Below are positions 9,820-18,864 of a stretch of 64,000 nucleotides of DNA, one piece after another. Source of the stretch: Lewinella sp. IMCC34191 (lineage in GTDB: Bacteria > Bacteroidota > Bacteroidia > Chitinophagales > Saprospiraceae). The DNA lies in contig NZ_QNQZ01000003.1 in assembly GCF_003390935.1 (NCBI RefSeq), positions 62,001 through 126,000 of the forward strand, written 5' to 3'. Every line of letters begins with the position of its first letter. Position 1 is the stretch's first letter. The translations under genes were made by a program, and so were the position numbers. The notes under the pieces are model-generated. The model had not been told where the DNA came from. It made no database searches and saw only the letters and a program-made list of their open reading frames with translations.

Positions 9820-11491
9820 TTACGTTCTTGAAGCGGGGCCGCCTTGGCGCTACATCCCCTGATTCCGCTTTCTTGACCGCTTCGTACTGCGAGTAATTCC
9901 CTTCGAAGAAACGGATGTTCCCCTCGTCCTCGAAGCTTAAAATATGGGTGGCCAAGCGGTCGATGAACCATCGATCGTGACTGATCACGAGGACGCAACC
10001 GGCAAAGCTGTCGAGGGCATCCTCCAACGCGCGCAAGGTATTGATATCGATGTCGTTAGTCGGCTCGTCCAGCAGCAAGACATTGCCGCCTTCACGGAGC
10101 GTCATTGCCAGCTGCAAGCGGTTACGCTCACCACCGGAAAGCATACCGACCTTCTTCTGCTGGTCGGCCCCGGCAAAGTTGAACCGGCTCAGGTACGCCC
10201 GGGCGTTGACGGACGTGTTGCCCACTTCGATCATATCGTGCCCCTGGCTGACCACGTCGTAGATGGTCTTTTCCTTATCCTGGAGCTGTGTGTGGGCCTG
10301 ATCTACGTAGCTGATCTCGACGGTATCCCCCACCTTGATTGCTCCCTCATCGGGTTGTTGTTCCTTGACCAACAGGCGGAAAAAGGTCGACTTACCTACT
10401 CCGTTCGGTCCCAGAATACCAACAATGGCGTTCTTCGGTATCGTAAAGGTGGCATTGTCAAACAGGATGCGGTCACCAAAGCCTTTCTTAAGGTGCTCCA
10501 CCTCGATGACTACATCACCGAGCCGGGGTCCGGGCGGAATGTAAATTTCCAAATTCTTCTCCCGTTCACGCCCCTCCTCTCCGACTAGCTTGTCGTAGGC
10601 ATTCAGACGGGCTTTGCCTTTACTCTGTTTGGCCTTTGGCGCCATGCGGATCCATTCCAACTCGCGCTTGAGCGTCTTTTGCCGCTTGCTTTCCTGCTTT
10701 TCTTCCTGGGCAAGCCGCTGTGATTTTTGTTCCAGCCAGCTGGAGTAGTTCCCTTCCCAGGGGATACCCTCGCCGCGGTCGAGTTCCAGAATCCAACCGG
10801 CAACGTTATCGAGGAAGTAACGGTCGTGCGTTACGGCAATGACCGTGCCCGGGAAACTTTGCAGGTACTGCTCCAGCCAGTCCACCGATTCCGCGTCGAG
10901 GTGGTTGGTCGGCTCGTCCAGCAGTAGAATATCGGGATTACTCAGCAGCAGGCGGGCCAGGGCAACTCGCCGCCGTTCCCCTCCGGAGAGGACATCCACC
11001 TTTGCATCGTCGGGCGGGCAGCGCAGTGCTTCCAGTGCGGTATCGATGCGGTTTTCCAGCTCCCAGGCATTGCGGTTTTCGAGCTCTTCCATCAATTCTC
11101 CCTGGCGTTCGATGAGCTTGTTCATCTCATCGTCGCTCATCGGTTCGCTGAACTTTAGGTTGACCGCCTCGTATTCCTTCATCAGGTCGACGGTCTCCTG
11201 CACCCCTTCCTCGACGATCTCCTTGACGGTCTTATTCGGGTCGAGCTTGGGTTCCTGCTCGAGGTAGCCGATCTTGTAGCTGCCGTCGAAGACCACGTTT
11301 CCTTCGTAATTCTTATCGACCCCCGCAATGATCTTCAGCAAGGTGGATTTACCACTTCCGTTGAGTCCCAGGACACCGATTTTGGCGCCGTAGAAGAAAC
11401 TCAGCCAGATATTGTTGAGTACTTTTTTATTCGCTCCCGGGAAGGTCTTGGAGACCCGTTCCATGGAGAAGATGATCTTGTTGTCTGCCAT
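9809..11491 (-). CDS. ettA: Energy-dependent translational throttle protein EttA (ABC-F)
   Basis: The 560-residue protein has two ABC ATPase domains and no membrane segments. Walker A motifs are 'GLNGSGKST' (about 42-50) and 'GPNGVGKST' (about 358-366), and signatures are 'LSGGERRRVAL' and 'LSGGERNRLQL'. The linker with 'LEWIRMAPKAKQSKGKARLNAYD' character is the P-site tRNA interaction motif of EttA. ABC-F proteins of this group act on the ribosome and gate entry to elongation according to ATP/ADP. It is the last gene of a yidC-DUF6438-ettA run, 18 bases after the lipoprotein gene. Confidence 0.95.
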   Translation of the reverse strand: MADNKIIFSMERVSKTFPGANKKVLNNIWLSFFYGAKIGVLGLNGSGKSTLLKIIAGVDKNYEGNVVFDGSYKIGYLEQEPKLDPNKTVKEIVEEGVQETVDLMKEYEAVNLKFSEPMSDDEMNKLIERQGELMEELENRNAWELENRIDTALEALRCPPDDAKVDVLSGGERRRVALARLLLSNPDILLLDEPTNHLDAESVDWLEQYLQSFPGTVIAVTHDRYFLDNVAGWILELDRGEGIPWEGNYSSWLEQKSQRLAQEEKQESKRQKTLKRELEWIRMAPKAKQSKGKARLNAYDKLVGEEGREREKNLEIYIPPGPRLGDVVIEVEHLKKGFGDRILFDNATFTIPKNAIVGILGPNGVGKSTFFRLLVKEQQPDEGAIKVGDTVEISYVDQAHTQLQDKEKTIYDVVSQGHDMIEVGNTSVNARAYLSRFNFAGADQQKKVGMLSGGERNRLQLAMTLREGGNVLLLDEPTNDIDINTLRALEDALDSFAGCVLVISHDRWFIDRLATHILSFEDEGNIRFFEGNYSQYEAVKKAESGDVAPRRPRFKNVINR

Positions 11492-11509
11492 ATAAAAGTG
11501 AGGGTTAGG

Positions 11510-12316
11510 TTATTGGCCGTCAGATTGAGTGTCGCGCTGCCAGGACTGCTCGCCGATCAGTAATTCCAGGCGGTCCATAAAGCGCTGAAGAGCCGGCGGC
11601 GCGCCGGAGTAAACTTTGATACTGCGAGGATCGCCATTGGCGTCCGGGATGGTGATCATCCGGTAGGGAATATCCGAAGGGATTGGGCGGTCCACGGGGT
11701 AAAGCGGCTCGAAGTCGAACTCCCGGAGACTATCGATGGAGTTATTGAGATCCTCATAGTCTACGGAGTAGAGTTGCCGGTTGTACAGCCCCTGGGCGAG
11801 TTCGCTGTTATCGACCAGCAGGGACGACATTCCGCCATCCTGCAGACTGAAGGTATAAGCCTCACAATCCCCGTAGCAATTTGACTTTTGAAAGACCAGC
11901 TCGGCGGGTAAGTCGTTCTCCGGAACGTCGTCGCGGTACCCCGAATCGGTTAAAGGAGCCTGTCCTACACTGGCCTGATTCTCGATTTCGGCCGTTTCGT
12001 TGCTTTCTATTCGCGGCGAACGGGTCGTGGCCCGCCGGTTGCGCACTTCTTCGCGGCGCTGTGCCTTTACTTCTTCTTCGGAGGGAAGCGAACCGGCGCC
12101 GGCACGTTCCGGGGCGCGTGTACCCTGCGCTAATTCCTCATCGGCTCGCAGGGCTTGGGCCTCGTCAATTTCGGGATCCGGGTCGACCGTCCCGTCTTCG
12201 ATCGGAGCCTGGACCGGCGTATTGGGGGACCCGGCTATACCGATCGGTTGACGGGTACAGGACAGGCTCACTAGGACGATGGCAACCATCGCGAGGTAGT
12301 AGTTCATAGCATGCAC
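11510..12316 (-). CDS. DUF6438-domain lipoprotein
   Basis: The 268-residue product carries a lipoprotein signal ('VLVSLSC', Cys20 or so) and a low-complexity acidic and Arg-rich linker (about 30-135). The C-terminal domain (about 140-260) begins 'ELVFQKSNCYGDCEAYTFSL', which resembles the DUF6438 motif 'G.CfGtCPvYt'. The two Cys in 'CYGDC' are conserved family features in my recollection. Function is unknown. It sits between yidC (45 bases upstream) and ettA, so co-transcription is likely, although a role in membrane biogenesis is only a guess from context. Confidence 0.75.
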   Translation of the reverse strand: MHAMNYYLAMVAIVLVSLSCTRQPIGIAGSPNTPVQAPIEDGTVDPDPEIDEAQALRADEELAQGTRAPERAGAGSLPSEEEVKAQRREEVRNRRATTRSPRIESNETAEIENQASVGQAPLTDSGYRDDVPENDLPAELVFQKSNCYGDCEAYTFSLQDGGMSSLLVDNSELAQGLYNRQLYSVDYEDLNNSIDSLREFDFEPLYPVDRPIPSDIPYRMITIPDANGDPRSIKVYSGAPPALQRFMDRLELLIGEQSWQRDTQSDGQ

Positions 12317-12361
12317 TTAGGTATCTCTAAAGCACGTGCGGCGGCCGAAGGTTGACTTTAG

Positions 12362-14251
12362 CTACTTACCCTTTTTCGCCTGCGCGGCGGCTTGCTGCCG
12401 CTGTTGCTCCTTCAACGCCTCTTGTAAACGCGCGCTGAATCCAGACTTTTTCTTCGGCTTTCGCTTATTTTCTTCCAGTTTCGCCCGCAGCTTATCGTTG
12501 TCGATGATGAAGTTCTTCGTGACCACGGTCTGAATAATATTAAACAGGTTGCTGAAGAACAGGTAGGCGGTCAGTCCCGCGGCAAAGCTGTTAAAGAAAC
12601 CCAGGAATGCGATCGGCATAATGTACTGGAAGTACTTCATCATGGGCTGGGCGCTGTAGTCCATGTGCCGGCTATTGTAGTAGGCGTAGATCACCGTAGT
12701 AACCGCCCACAGAATGGCAAACAGGCTGAGGTGACCCTGCATAAAGGGGATCCACTCCGGTAGCCGCAGGATGCTGTCGTAGGTGCTCAGGTCATTCGCC
12801 CACAGAAAGTTCTCCTGACGGAAACTGATGGATGCGGGAAAGAAGCGGTACAAGGCGAACCAGATCGGCATCTGCACCACCATGGGCAAACAACCTCCCA
12901 ACGGGCTGGCACCGTACTCCTGGTAGAGCTTCATGGTCTCCATCTGCTGGGCCTGGGCGTCATCCTTGTGCTTAGCCTTCAGTTTCTCGATTTCCGGCTT
13001 CAGCACCTGCATCTTGGATTGGCTGACCAGCATTTTGTAGGTAAGCGGATAGAGCAACAGCTTAACAAATAGAGTCAGCACCAAAATGGAGATACCCATA
13101 TTGCCGATAAAGCTGGACAGGAAGTTGAAGAGCGGGCGAATGATCCACCGGTTGATGGAACCGAAGATGGATGATCCGAAACTAACCACGTCAGACAAGT
13201 CGTAACCAATGGCGCGCAAGCGTTCGAATTCATTCGGCCCGACGTAGAACGACATGCCAAAAGTCTCGGAGGCACTGCTACCTACCGGCAGGTTAATCTC
13301 CGAAATGAGCACTTTGAGTTCATCGTCCGGCAAGCGATCCCGGTCGGCCACCGTAGTGAGGACCGCACTGCTGAAGCGATCGTCCGCGATAAGTGCCGAG
13401 GTAAAGAACTGCTGGCTACCGGCCACCCACTTCAGGGGCTGTTCGTCCAGTTCCTCGGTATCGTCACTGGTGCAGGAGCAATAGTCGGTATCGTCGCCGA
13501 TCGGCTTGTAATAAAGCGTAGAATAATTGCCTTCGTACTGGCTGTTCTTTTCGATCTTATCCAGGTGGTTTTCCCAGTACAACTGGACGATGCCTTCCGA
13601 GCTCGCCATGATGTTATTCATGCCCTCGAACCGTACGTCGTAGTCGATTAGATAGGATCCGTCCTCCAACGAATACTTCTGCTCCAAGTATCCACCGCCC
13701 GTTACCGGCGCGCGTAGAAAGACCGTGTTACCTTCTACCGTCGGCTCGAAAAACAGATTGCTGGAACGGACGCCATCTCCTGCCACGCCGTTGACCGGAA
13801 TGATGTATTCGAACTTATTCTGTTCGTCATTCAGCAGAAGTAGCGGCAGCTTGGTCTCCTGATTATCGTCCTGCTCCACCACCTTGGCGTAGTTCTTGAG
13901 TTCCGCCCGGCGGATAGTGCCCCCTTTCGTACTGAAGGTGAGCTGGATAAGGTCATTTTCCAGCACGACTTCCCGGTTCTCCCCGGTGGCGGCGGGGGCG
14001 AAAGCGCCGAATCGCGTCCGGTACTGCGCCTGCTGTAACGAATCGATTCCAACCACCGAATCACCGGCGGCAACGGTTACCGGCGGATCGTTTTCTTCGC
14101 GCAACTCGGCGTCCGAAAGCGCGGCAATGGAGTCTTGGTAACGTTGCTCCATCTCGATCTCTTCGGCCGTTGGCGCGGTCACGTACTGCCAAGTCACGAA
14201 GAGGATCATGATGAGGACGATACCAACGATGGAAGTTCTGTCCATCTCCAT
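12362..14251 (-). CDS. yidC: Membrane protein insertase YidC
   Basis: The product (629 residues from the ATG at 14251) has an N-terminal anchor ('SIVGIVLIMILFVTWQY'), a large periplasmic P1 domain (about 60-350) and the five-helix insertase core (about 360-600), ending in a Lys-rich tail typical of ribosome-binding YidC ends ('KRKPKKKSGF'). YidC inserts and folds inner-membrane proteins with or without SecYEG. The open frame extends 33 codons upstream, but those residues are not YidC-like, and 'MEMDRTSIVG' is the usual Bacteroidota beginning. ATG 14245 is a possible alternative. A TACCTTTG box lies about 60 bases upstream. Confidence 0.95.
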   Translation of the reverse strand: MEMDRTSIVGIVLIMILFVTWQYVTAPTAEEIEMEQRYQDSIAALSDAELREENDPPVTVAAGDSVVGIDSLQQAQYRTRFGAFAPAATGENREVVLENDLIQLTFSTKGGTIRRAELKNYAKVVEQDDNQETKLPLLLLNDEQNKFEYIIPVNGVAGDGVRSSNLFFEPTVEGNTVFLRAPVTGGGYLEQKYSLEDGSYLIDYDVRFEGMNNIMASSEGIVQLYWENHLDKIEKNSQYEGNYSTLYYKPIGDDTDYCSCTSDDTEELDEQPLKWVAGSQQFFTSALIADDRFSSAVLTTVADRDRLPDDELKVLISEINLPVGSSASETFGMSFYVGPNEFERLRAIGYDLSDVVSFGSSIFGSINRWIIRPLFNFLSSFIGNMGISILVLTLFVKLLLYPLTYKMLVSQSKMQVLKPEIEKLKAKHKDDAQAQQMETMKLYQEYGASPLGGCLPMVVQMPIWFALYRFFPASISFRQENFLWANDLSTYDSILRLPEWIPFMQGHLSLFAILWAVTTVIYAYYNSRHMDYSAQPMMKYFQYIMPIAFLGFFNSFAAGLTAYLFFSNLFNIIQTVVTKNFIIDNDKLRAKLEENKRKPKKKSGFSARLQEALKEQQRQQAAAQAKKGK

Positions 14252-14311
14252 AGGTAATTCTTTTAATTTACGGCCAACCCCGGGGCGGGTCGCCGGTTCC
14301 ATTTGGGGCCG

Positions 14312-14319
14312 CAAAGGTA
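14312..14319 (-). promoter_or_regulatory. Predicted -7 promoter element for yidC
   Basis: On the minus strand this reads TACCTTTG, a perfect match to the Bacteroidota -7 consensus TAnnTTTG, about 60 bases before the yidC ATG at 14251. No good -33 TTTG was found at the usual 17-23 base spacing, so support is partial. Confidence 0.4.
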
Positions 14320-14333
14320 CGCAGCATTCAATT

Positions 14334-14768
14334 ATGTCCCTACCCCACAAAGATGAACATCAGACTTTAGCTGACGAACGGTTGGCCAGAGCTTATCGTA
14401 ACGCCACCTATCACGTTAACGACCTGACCCTCAAAATAGACGAGCCGCACCCGGCATTTGATGACTTACTTGACCGTCACGATGCGGATTATTACATCAT
14501 TCTGACCGCCTATAACCCCTTCAGCAAACCCCTGCCCCGGCCAGTGAACGAGGAACGCCACCACACGCTGTTGCAATTTCTTGACCAACTGGACTGGTCT
14601 TACCTGCCGGCAAGTGGAGCGGACCCCTCCAATGAATGGGAGGAAGAAATAGGGGTCTGTTTGCTGGATCCGCCTCGTACCCAAGCCTACGAAATTGCCC
14701 GCATCTACGAGCAGCATGCGATCGTGGAAGGCGTTCGCCGGGGTAAGCCCGCCCTAGTGTGGCTCTGA
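14334..14768 (+). CDS. DUF3293 family protein
   Basis: The ATG at 14334 gives a 144-residue soluble protein. The DUF3293 pattern is visible: 'YYIILTAYNPFSKPL' in the middle (canonical 'fiTAwNP.s'), then 'NEERHHTLLQFL', 'EWEEEIGVCLLD' and the closing 'ARIYEQHAIVEGVRRGKPALVWL'. The function of this family is unknown. The open frame runs upstream to 14208 across the yidC promoter, but that part is not protein-like. It is divergent from yidC with about 80 bases between starts and overlaps the convergent dehydrogenase gene by 15 bases. Confidence 0.8.
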   Translation: MSLPHKDEHQTLADERLARAYRNATYHVNDLTLKIDEPHPAFDDLLDRHDADYYIILTAYNPFSKPLPRPVNEERHHTLLQFLDQLDWSYLPASGADPSNEWEEEIGVCLLDPPRTQAYEIARIYEQHAIVEGVRRGKPALVWL

Positions 14769-15788
14769 TTTTTCGTGGATCGCCGTGATTAACCGAACCA
14801 CCTCCCTACCCTCTTCCGCGGTGGTAGCAACGGCCTCCAGCCCCTTCAGCACGTTTACTACGTTGTCGATCACGAAGTGGTGATTGGCCGCCGATCCCTG
14901 GTACGGGCCGTAGTTGTTTGGCGGCGCACTGGGTGGTAAGGAAGGCTTTTCAATCCCCTCTACGTGGCAGTATCGAAGTTCGTTCATGTACTGTCCGCCC
15001 AGTTTGACGGTTCCCCGACTACCCAGTACCGAAAGCGTTGATTCGAAATTTTGGTCCCAAACTACCGTGCTGTAGTTCAGGCTGCCGACGGCGTCGCCGG
15101 CCAGTTTGAATTGAACCATTCCCGTATCCGGAAAGGGGTGTAGGTCCGCATGGGTTTGATTGACGGCGTAGGCGGTCAGCACCTCCAGTTTTCCAAACGT
15201 CCAGCAGAGCAAGTCGATGAAGTGGGCAAATTGCGTAAACAAGACGCCACCGTCTAATGCTGGATCACCGTGCCAGGCGTGCTGCCCCTTTTCGCTAGAA
15301 TGGTAGTATCGCTCGTCGCGGTTCCAAAAGCAGTCCACGTGCACCTGTAGCACGCGACCGAAGCGCCCCTCGTCGACCAGCTCTTTCAACCAGGCGGAGG
15401 CCGGACTGTAGCGATTCTGCATCACCCCGAATACCTCCCTTCCGTGTTGGTGAGAGGCCGCGATAAGCTCGTCACATTCGGCCACCGACAGCGCGATGGG
15501 TTTTTCAATGACCACATGACGCCCGGCGGCGAGGCAGCGGATGGCCTGCCGGGCGTGCAGACCGTTAGGGGTACAGATACAGGCCACGTCAAAATCAACC
15601 CCTAGTAGGCTGTCCAGTCCCTGGTAATATATGTCTTTAAGGGTCGCATCTTCCGGGCCGATCAAGTCGTCAATGGGAAGCGCGTCACAGACCGCCACCA
15701 GTTGCGCCTCGGGGTGGGCGGCAATCAGCGCAGCGTGCCGACGGCCGATGTGACCGAATCCCACGACGGCAAAGCGAATGGCTTTCAT
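14754..15788 (-). CDS. WlbA/WbpB-like Gfo/Idh/MocA sugar-nucleotide dehydrogenase
   Basis: The 344-residue protein starts with a Rossmann NAD motif ('VVGFGHIGRRHAALI', 7-21). 'EKPIAL' (about 92-97) holds the catalytic-region Lys of Gfo/Idh/MocA enzymes, and the segment 'WHGDPALDGGVLFTQFAHFIDLLCW' (about 168-192) resembles WlbA/WbpB. Those enzymes oxidise C3 of UDP-N-acetylglucosaminuronate. The partner acetyltransferase lies 34 bases upstream in the same operon, supporting a role in making a 2,3-diamino-uronic sugar for surface polysaccharide. The aminotransferase (WlbC/WbpE) is not in the window, so the pathway is incomplete here. Confidence 0.82.
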   Translation of the reverse strand: MKAIRFAVVGFGHIGRRHAALIAAHPEAQLVAVCDALPIDDLIGPEDATLKDIYYQGLDSLLGVDFDVACICTPNGLHARQAIRCLAAGRHVVIEKPIALSVAECDELIAASHQHGREVFGVMQNRYSPASAWLKELVDEGRFGRVLQVHVDCFWNRDERYYHSSEKGQHAWHGDPALDGGVLFTQFAHFIDLLCWTFGKLEVLTAYAVNQTHADLHPFPDTGMVQFKLAGDAVGSLNYSTVVWDQNFESTLSVLGSRGTVKLGGQYMNELRYCHVEGIEKPSLPPSAPPNNYGPYQGSAANHHFVIDNVVNVLKGLEAVATTAEEGREVVRLITAIHEKSEPH

Positions 15789-15822
15789 CTGAGGGCGAAG
15801 GTAACGGAGCGTGGGAAATTAC

Positions 15823-16416
15823 CTAATTGGAATGCCTGGCTCCATCCTCGTCTATGCGGGATACTTCCCCTCCGCGTAGTTGGTAACTCCCGCTATCCGG
15901 GCACTCCGCCCGACCGTTTCCGTCAAATGTCAGCCGGTGCCCCGCTTCGCTCATCCAGCCTACGGGCCGGGCGGGTACGCCCATCATCAGGGCATAGGCG
16001 GGTACGTCACCGGTCACGACCGCTCCGGCGGCTACGAATGCGTAACGGTGCAGACGAACGCCACAAACGATGGTCGCATTAGCCCCTATGGTTACGCCAT
16101 CTTCCAGGTGGGTGGAGGCGTACTCTCCGCGTCGATTGATGTGGGCACGGGGATTATTGATATTCGTGAATACGGCGGAGGGTCCGATAAATACGTGATC
16201 GTCCACCTGCAATCCATCGTACAGGCTGACGTTATTCTGCACTTTACATCCGGATCCCAGTTTGACTCCCCCGGCCACGTATACGTTCTGCCCCAGGTTA
16301 CAATTCTCACCAATTTCGCAGCCGGCCGTCAGATGGCAAAAATGCCAGATCCGGCAACCCGATCCGATCTTCGCACCGTCGTCAATAACCGCGGTGGGGT
16401 GAGCGAGATAGTCCAT
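15823..16416 (-). CDS. WlbB/WbpD-like hexapeptide-repeat N-acetyltransferase
   Basis: The 197-residue protein is a left-handed beta-helix acyltransferase with repeated hexapeptides ('IGSGCR', 'IGENCN', 'VGSGCK'-like turns) over residues 10-150. 'NVSLYDGLQVDDHVFIGPSAVFTNINNPRA' matches the WlbB/WbpD family, which acetylates the 3-amino group of UDP-2-acetamido-3-amino-uronate using acetyl-CoA. 'GVPARPVGW' near 150 is the usual end of the fold; the last 40 residues are an acidic tail. The ATG directly follows the TAA of the upstream prenyltransferase gene, and the WlbA-like gene follows, a functional pair. Confidence 0.88.
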   Translation of the reverse strand: MDYLAHPTAVIDDGAKIGSGCRIWHFCHLTAGCEIGENCNLGQNVYVAGGVKLGSGCKVQNNVSLYDGLQVDDHVFIGPSAVFTNINNPRAHINRRGEYASTHLEDGVTIGANATIVCGVRLHRYAFVAAGAVVTGDVPAYALMMGVPARPVGWMSEAGHRLTFDGNGRAECPDSGSYQLRGGEVSRIDEDGARHSN

Positions 16417-17349
16417 TTAGAAGAAAATGAGTAAGCCTAAGCCACCAACCAGGAGGAACTTAATCTGCCGACTCAACTTGTGGTAATCGACCTGGTGGCT
16501 GGCCCGGGCGAGTTGGATAAGGATGGTGAGCACCGCAAGCAGCAACAAAGAAATGCAGATCAGCATCGGAGGCTGCATAAAGGCGGGCCATCCCAAAAAA
16601 ACCGGGCTTAGAATAGAGATAATCACCATTACGCCGAGCACGATGGCCAGGCGACGACTCGTATTCACTCCAAACATCACCGGCAGCGTCCGCCTCCCCT
16701 CTTGCTTATCTCCCCGAATATCTTCCAGGTCCTTCACCAATTCGCGGAGCAAAGTGGCCACGAAGGCGAAAATCATGAAGAGAATGCACACCCGCACGGT
16801 GTCGACGCCCAAATCAGAATTAATGCTGACCAGTCGCGATAGCGCTCGGCGCTCGGTCAATACGAGGATACCGGGCACTCCCGCGCAGTATAGCGCAACG
16901 AAGAAGTTACCGACGAAGGGTAGTTTCTTCAGTGCGACGCTGTACAGTGCCAGGATACCGATTGCGGTGGGGAAGATGAAGAGAAGTTGCCGCTCGTCCA
17001 GCCGCAGCGCCAGCAGCAGCGCGAACAGGTAGCCAACAAAAACGATAGCCGCGAATAACCACTGCACGTTGTGGCGCCCCATCTTCAACACCAGGTTCTT
17101 CCCGGGATGATTGATCGCATCGATGCGTACGTCTCGCAGATCGTTGATGAGGTATCCACAGGCCGTTATGGCCAGCGTTACCAGGCACAACTCGAAAAAC
17201 TTCCAGGGCCGCAATACGCCCTGCAGGCCTTCCGCATCAATAGCCGGCAGGATGATCCGGTAGTACACCAGCACCTGAGTAAGCGCGACTACCACTAAAT
17301 TCGGAAAGCGGACGAGCCGCAGAAAGTCCAGTATCGGCACACTTGACAT
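16417..17349 (-). CDS. UbiA-type prenyltransferase (geranylgeranylglycerol-phosphate type)
   Basis: From the ATG at 17349 the protein has 310 residues and eight or nine transmembrane helices. Two aspartate-rich motifs mark UbiA enzymes: 'NDLRDVRID' (about 68-76) and 'DLEDIRGDK' (about 192-200). They bind the Mg-prenyl diphosphate. Bacteroidota relatives are often annotated as geranylgeranylglycerol-phosphate geranylgeranyltransferases, but the lipid made in bacteria is not certain. The open frame extends upstream to 17460 into the acyl-CoA dehydrogenase gene; 'MSSVPILDFLRLVRFPN' is the natural start. It sits 32 bases after that gene and abuts the acetyltransferase. Confidence 0.85.
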   Translation of the reverse strand: MSSVPILDFLRLVRFPNLVVVALTQVLVYYRIILPAIDAEGLQGVLRPWKFFELCLVTLAITACGYLINDLRDVRIDAINHPGKNLVLKMGRHNVQWLFAAIVFVGYLFALLLALRLDERQLLFIFPTAIGILALYSVALKKLPFVGNFFVALYCAGVPGILVLTERRALSRLVSINSDLGVDTVRVCILFMIFAFVATLLRELVKDLEDIRGDKQEGRRTLPVMFGVNTSRRLAIVLGVMVIISILSPVFLGWPAFMQPPMLICISLLLLAVLTILIQLARASHQVDYHKLSRQIKFLLVGGLGLLIFF

Positions 17350-17381
17350 GGCCACAAGATACGCCGAAAGCCGATTGTGTA

Positions 17382-18554
17382 TTAATCCTTCAGCAGTTCG
17401 CGGCCGATGACGAGACGCTGAATCTCGGAAGTTCCTTCTCCAATCGTGCACAATTTGCAATCGCGGTAATACTTCTCCACCGGATATTCCTTGGTGAACC
17501 CATAGCCTCCGAAGATCTGAACCGCTTCATTGGCAACCCGCACGCTGGCTTCCGAGGCATACAACTTGGCCATCGCGGATTGTCGGGTTACGGATTCTCC
17601 CGCGTCCTTCAGGATACCGGCATTGCGGGTTAGTAACTCGGCGGCCTCGATGTCCGTTGCCATATCCGCGAGCTTGAACGATATGGCCTGAAACCGGCTT
17701 ATCGCTTTACCAAACTGTTCCCGTTCCTTACTGTAGGCCAGCGCGGCTTGCATGGCACCTTTTGCAATACCCAGACTCAGGGCGGCGATGCTGATCCGCC
17801 CGCCGTCCAGAATCTTCATACTCTGGATGAAGCCCTCGCCGACCTCGCCGAGGATACGGTCGGCCGGTAAATAGCAATTCTCGAAGATGATTTCCGCCGT
17901 CTCGCTGGCACGCATGCCGAGTTTATCTTCTTTTTTACCCCCGCGAAATCCTTCGTCACCCCGTTCCACGATAAAGGCGGTCATACCATGGCTGTCCAGT
18001 AATTCGCCGGTCCGGGCGATGACGACGCAGATGTCTCCGCTGATGCCGTGCGTAATAAAGTTCTTGGCACCATTCAGTACGTAGCCGCCATCGTCCTGCT
18101 TTTCGGCAACCGTACGCATACGGCCGGCGTCGGATCCGGTATTCGGTTCGGTCAGCCCCCAGGCCCCCAGGTGTTCACCCGTGGCCAGCTTGGGCAGGTA
18201 CTTTTGCTTCTGCTCTTCGTTGGCAAACGACAGGATATGATTCGTGCAGAGCGAATTATGGGCCGCGACGCTCAATCCGATGCTTCCGCAGACCTGGGCG
18301 ATCTCGTCGATGATGGTGATGTATTCCGCATAGGATAATCCACTTCCTCCGTAAGCTTCTGGCACCAGGACGCCCAGAAAACCGTACTCCCCCATCTTGG
18401 TAAACAGCTCCCGGGGGAAAAACTGTTTCTCGTCCCACTCCATCACGTGCGGGCGGATGTGGCTTTGGGCAAAATCGCGGGCGCTTTGCCGGATAAGCTC
18501 AAGTTGTTCTTCGCTGGCTGCAGTGGTGGTAGGCGAAGTGGTAAATGCGGTCAT
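17382..18554 (-). CDS. Acyl-CoA dehydrogenase
   Basis: The 390-residue protein covers the whole family: N-terminal helical domain, the middle beta domain ('[13 protein letters not shown]', about 132-144) and the C-terminal helical domain. '[18 protein letters not shown]' at the end contains the expected catalytic Glu, and '[21 protein letters not shown]' the FAD contact. It oxidises an acyl-CoA to the trans-2-enoyl-CoA; the active-site sequence and length fit short or branched-chain substrates. It heads a minus-strand operon with a prenyltransferase and sugar genes, a combination with no obvious shared pathway. Confidence 0.93.
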   Translation of the reverse strand: MTAFTTSPTTTAASEEQLELIRQSARDFAQSHIRPHVMEWDEKQFFPRELFTKMGEYGFLGVLVPEAYGGSGLSYAEYITIIDEIAQVCGSIGLSVAAHNSLCTNHILSFANEEQKQKYLPKLATGEHLGAWGLTEPNTGSDAGRMRTVAEKQDDGGYVLNGAKNFITHGISGDICVVIARTGELLDSHGMTAFIVERGDEGFRGGKKEDKLGMRASETAEIIFENCYLPADRILGEVGEGFIQSMKILDGGRISIAALSLGIAKGAMQAALAYSKEREQFGKAISRFQAISFKLADMATDIEAAELLTRNAGILKDAGESVTRQSAMAKLYASEASVRVANEAVQIFGGYGFTKEYPVEKYYRDCKLCTIGEGTSEIQRLVIGRELLKD

Positions 18555-18864
18555 TTGCTCAATATTGATGATAGGGCGTGTAACTAAAATGTTAAAGTTG
18601 CCGAAATGTTAGCCGCGGCGATGTCAAAAGGCCGACGGCAGCGATTTGGCCGGGTTGATTGGCGGCATATTCTCGTAGGTCGCTTTCAGATGTTCACAGA
18701 AGTTAATTCCTACAAATCTCGTGAAACCAACATTCCTTTTACAGGAACGCCGTGAAGGTAAATAAAACCAAAAGTAATTCGGTTTTTAACACGCAACAAG
18801 CCTCTTCGCCGACCGTTGAATCGATAACACCGCCGGACACTTATCCGGCCCAGATTTGACCTGT
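18555..18864. other. Intergenic region between divergent genes
   Basis: About 310 bases without a convincing gene. It separates the acyl-CoA dehydrogenase operon (leftward) from the CotH-like gene (rightward). It contains the predicted leftward promoter at 18769-18800; no terminator or RNA gene was recognised. Confidence 0.6.
18769..18800 (-). promoter_or_regulatory. Predicted promoter of the acyl-CoA dehydrogenase operon
   Basis: On the minus strand a TACTTTTG box (18769-18776, a perfect TAnnTTTG) is preceded after 20 bases by CTTG (18797-18800, three of four bases of the -33 TTTG). It points at the gene starting at 18554 and would give a leader of about 200 bases. Confidence 0.4.

Noticed and set aside
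14252-14350. Upstream extension of the yidC frame by 33 codons
   Set aside because: The residues do not resemble YidC and overlap the divergent DUF3293 start and the predicted promoter; ATG 14251 fits the family.
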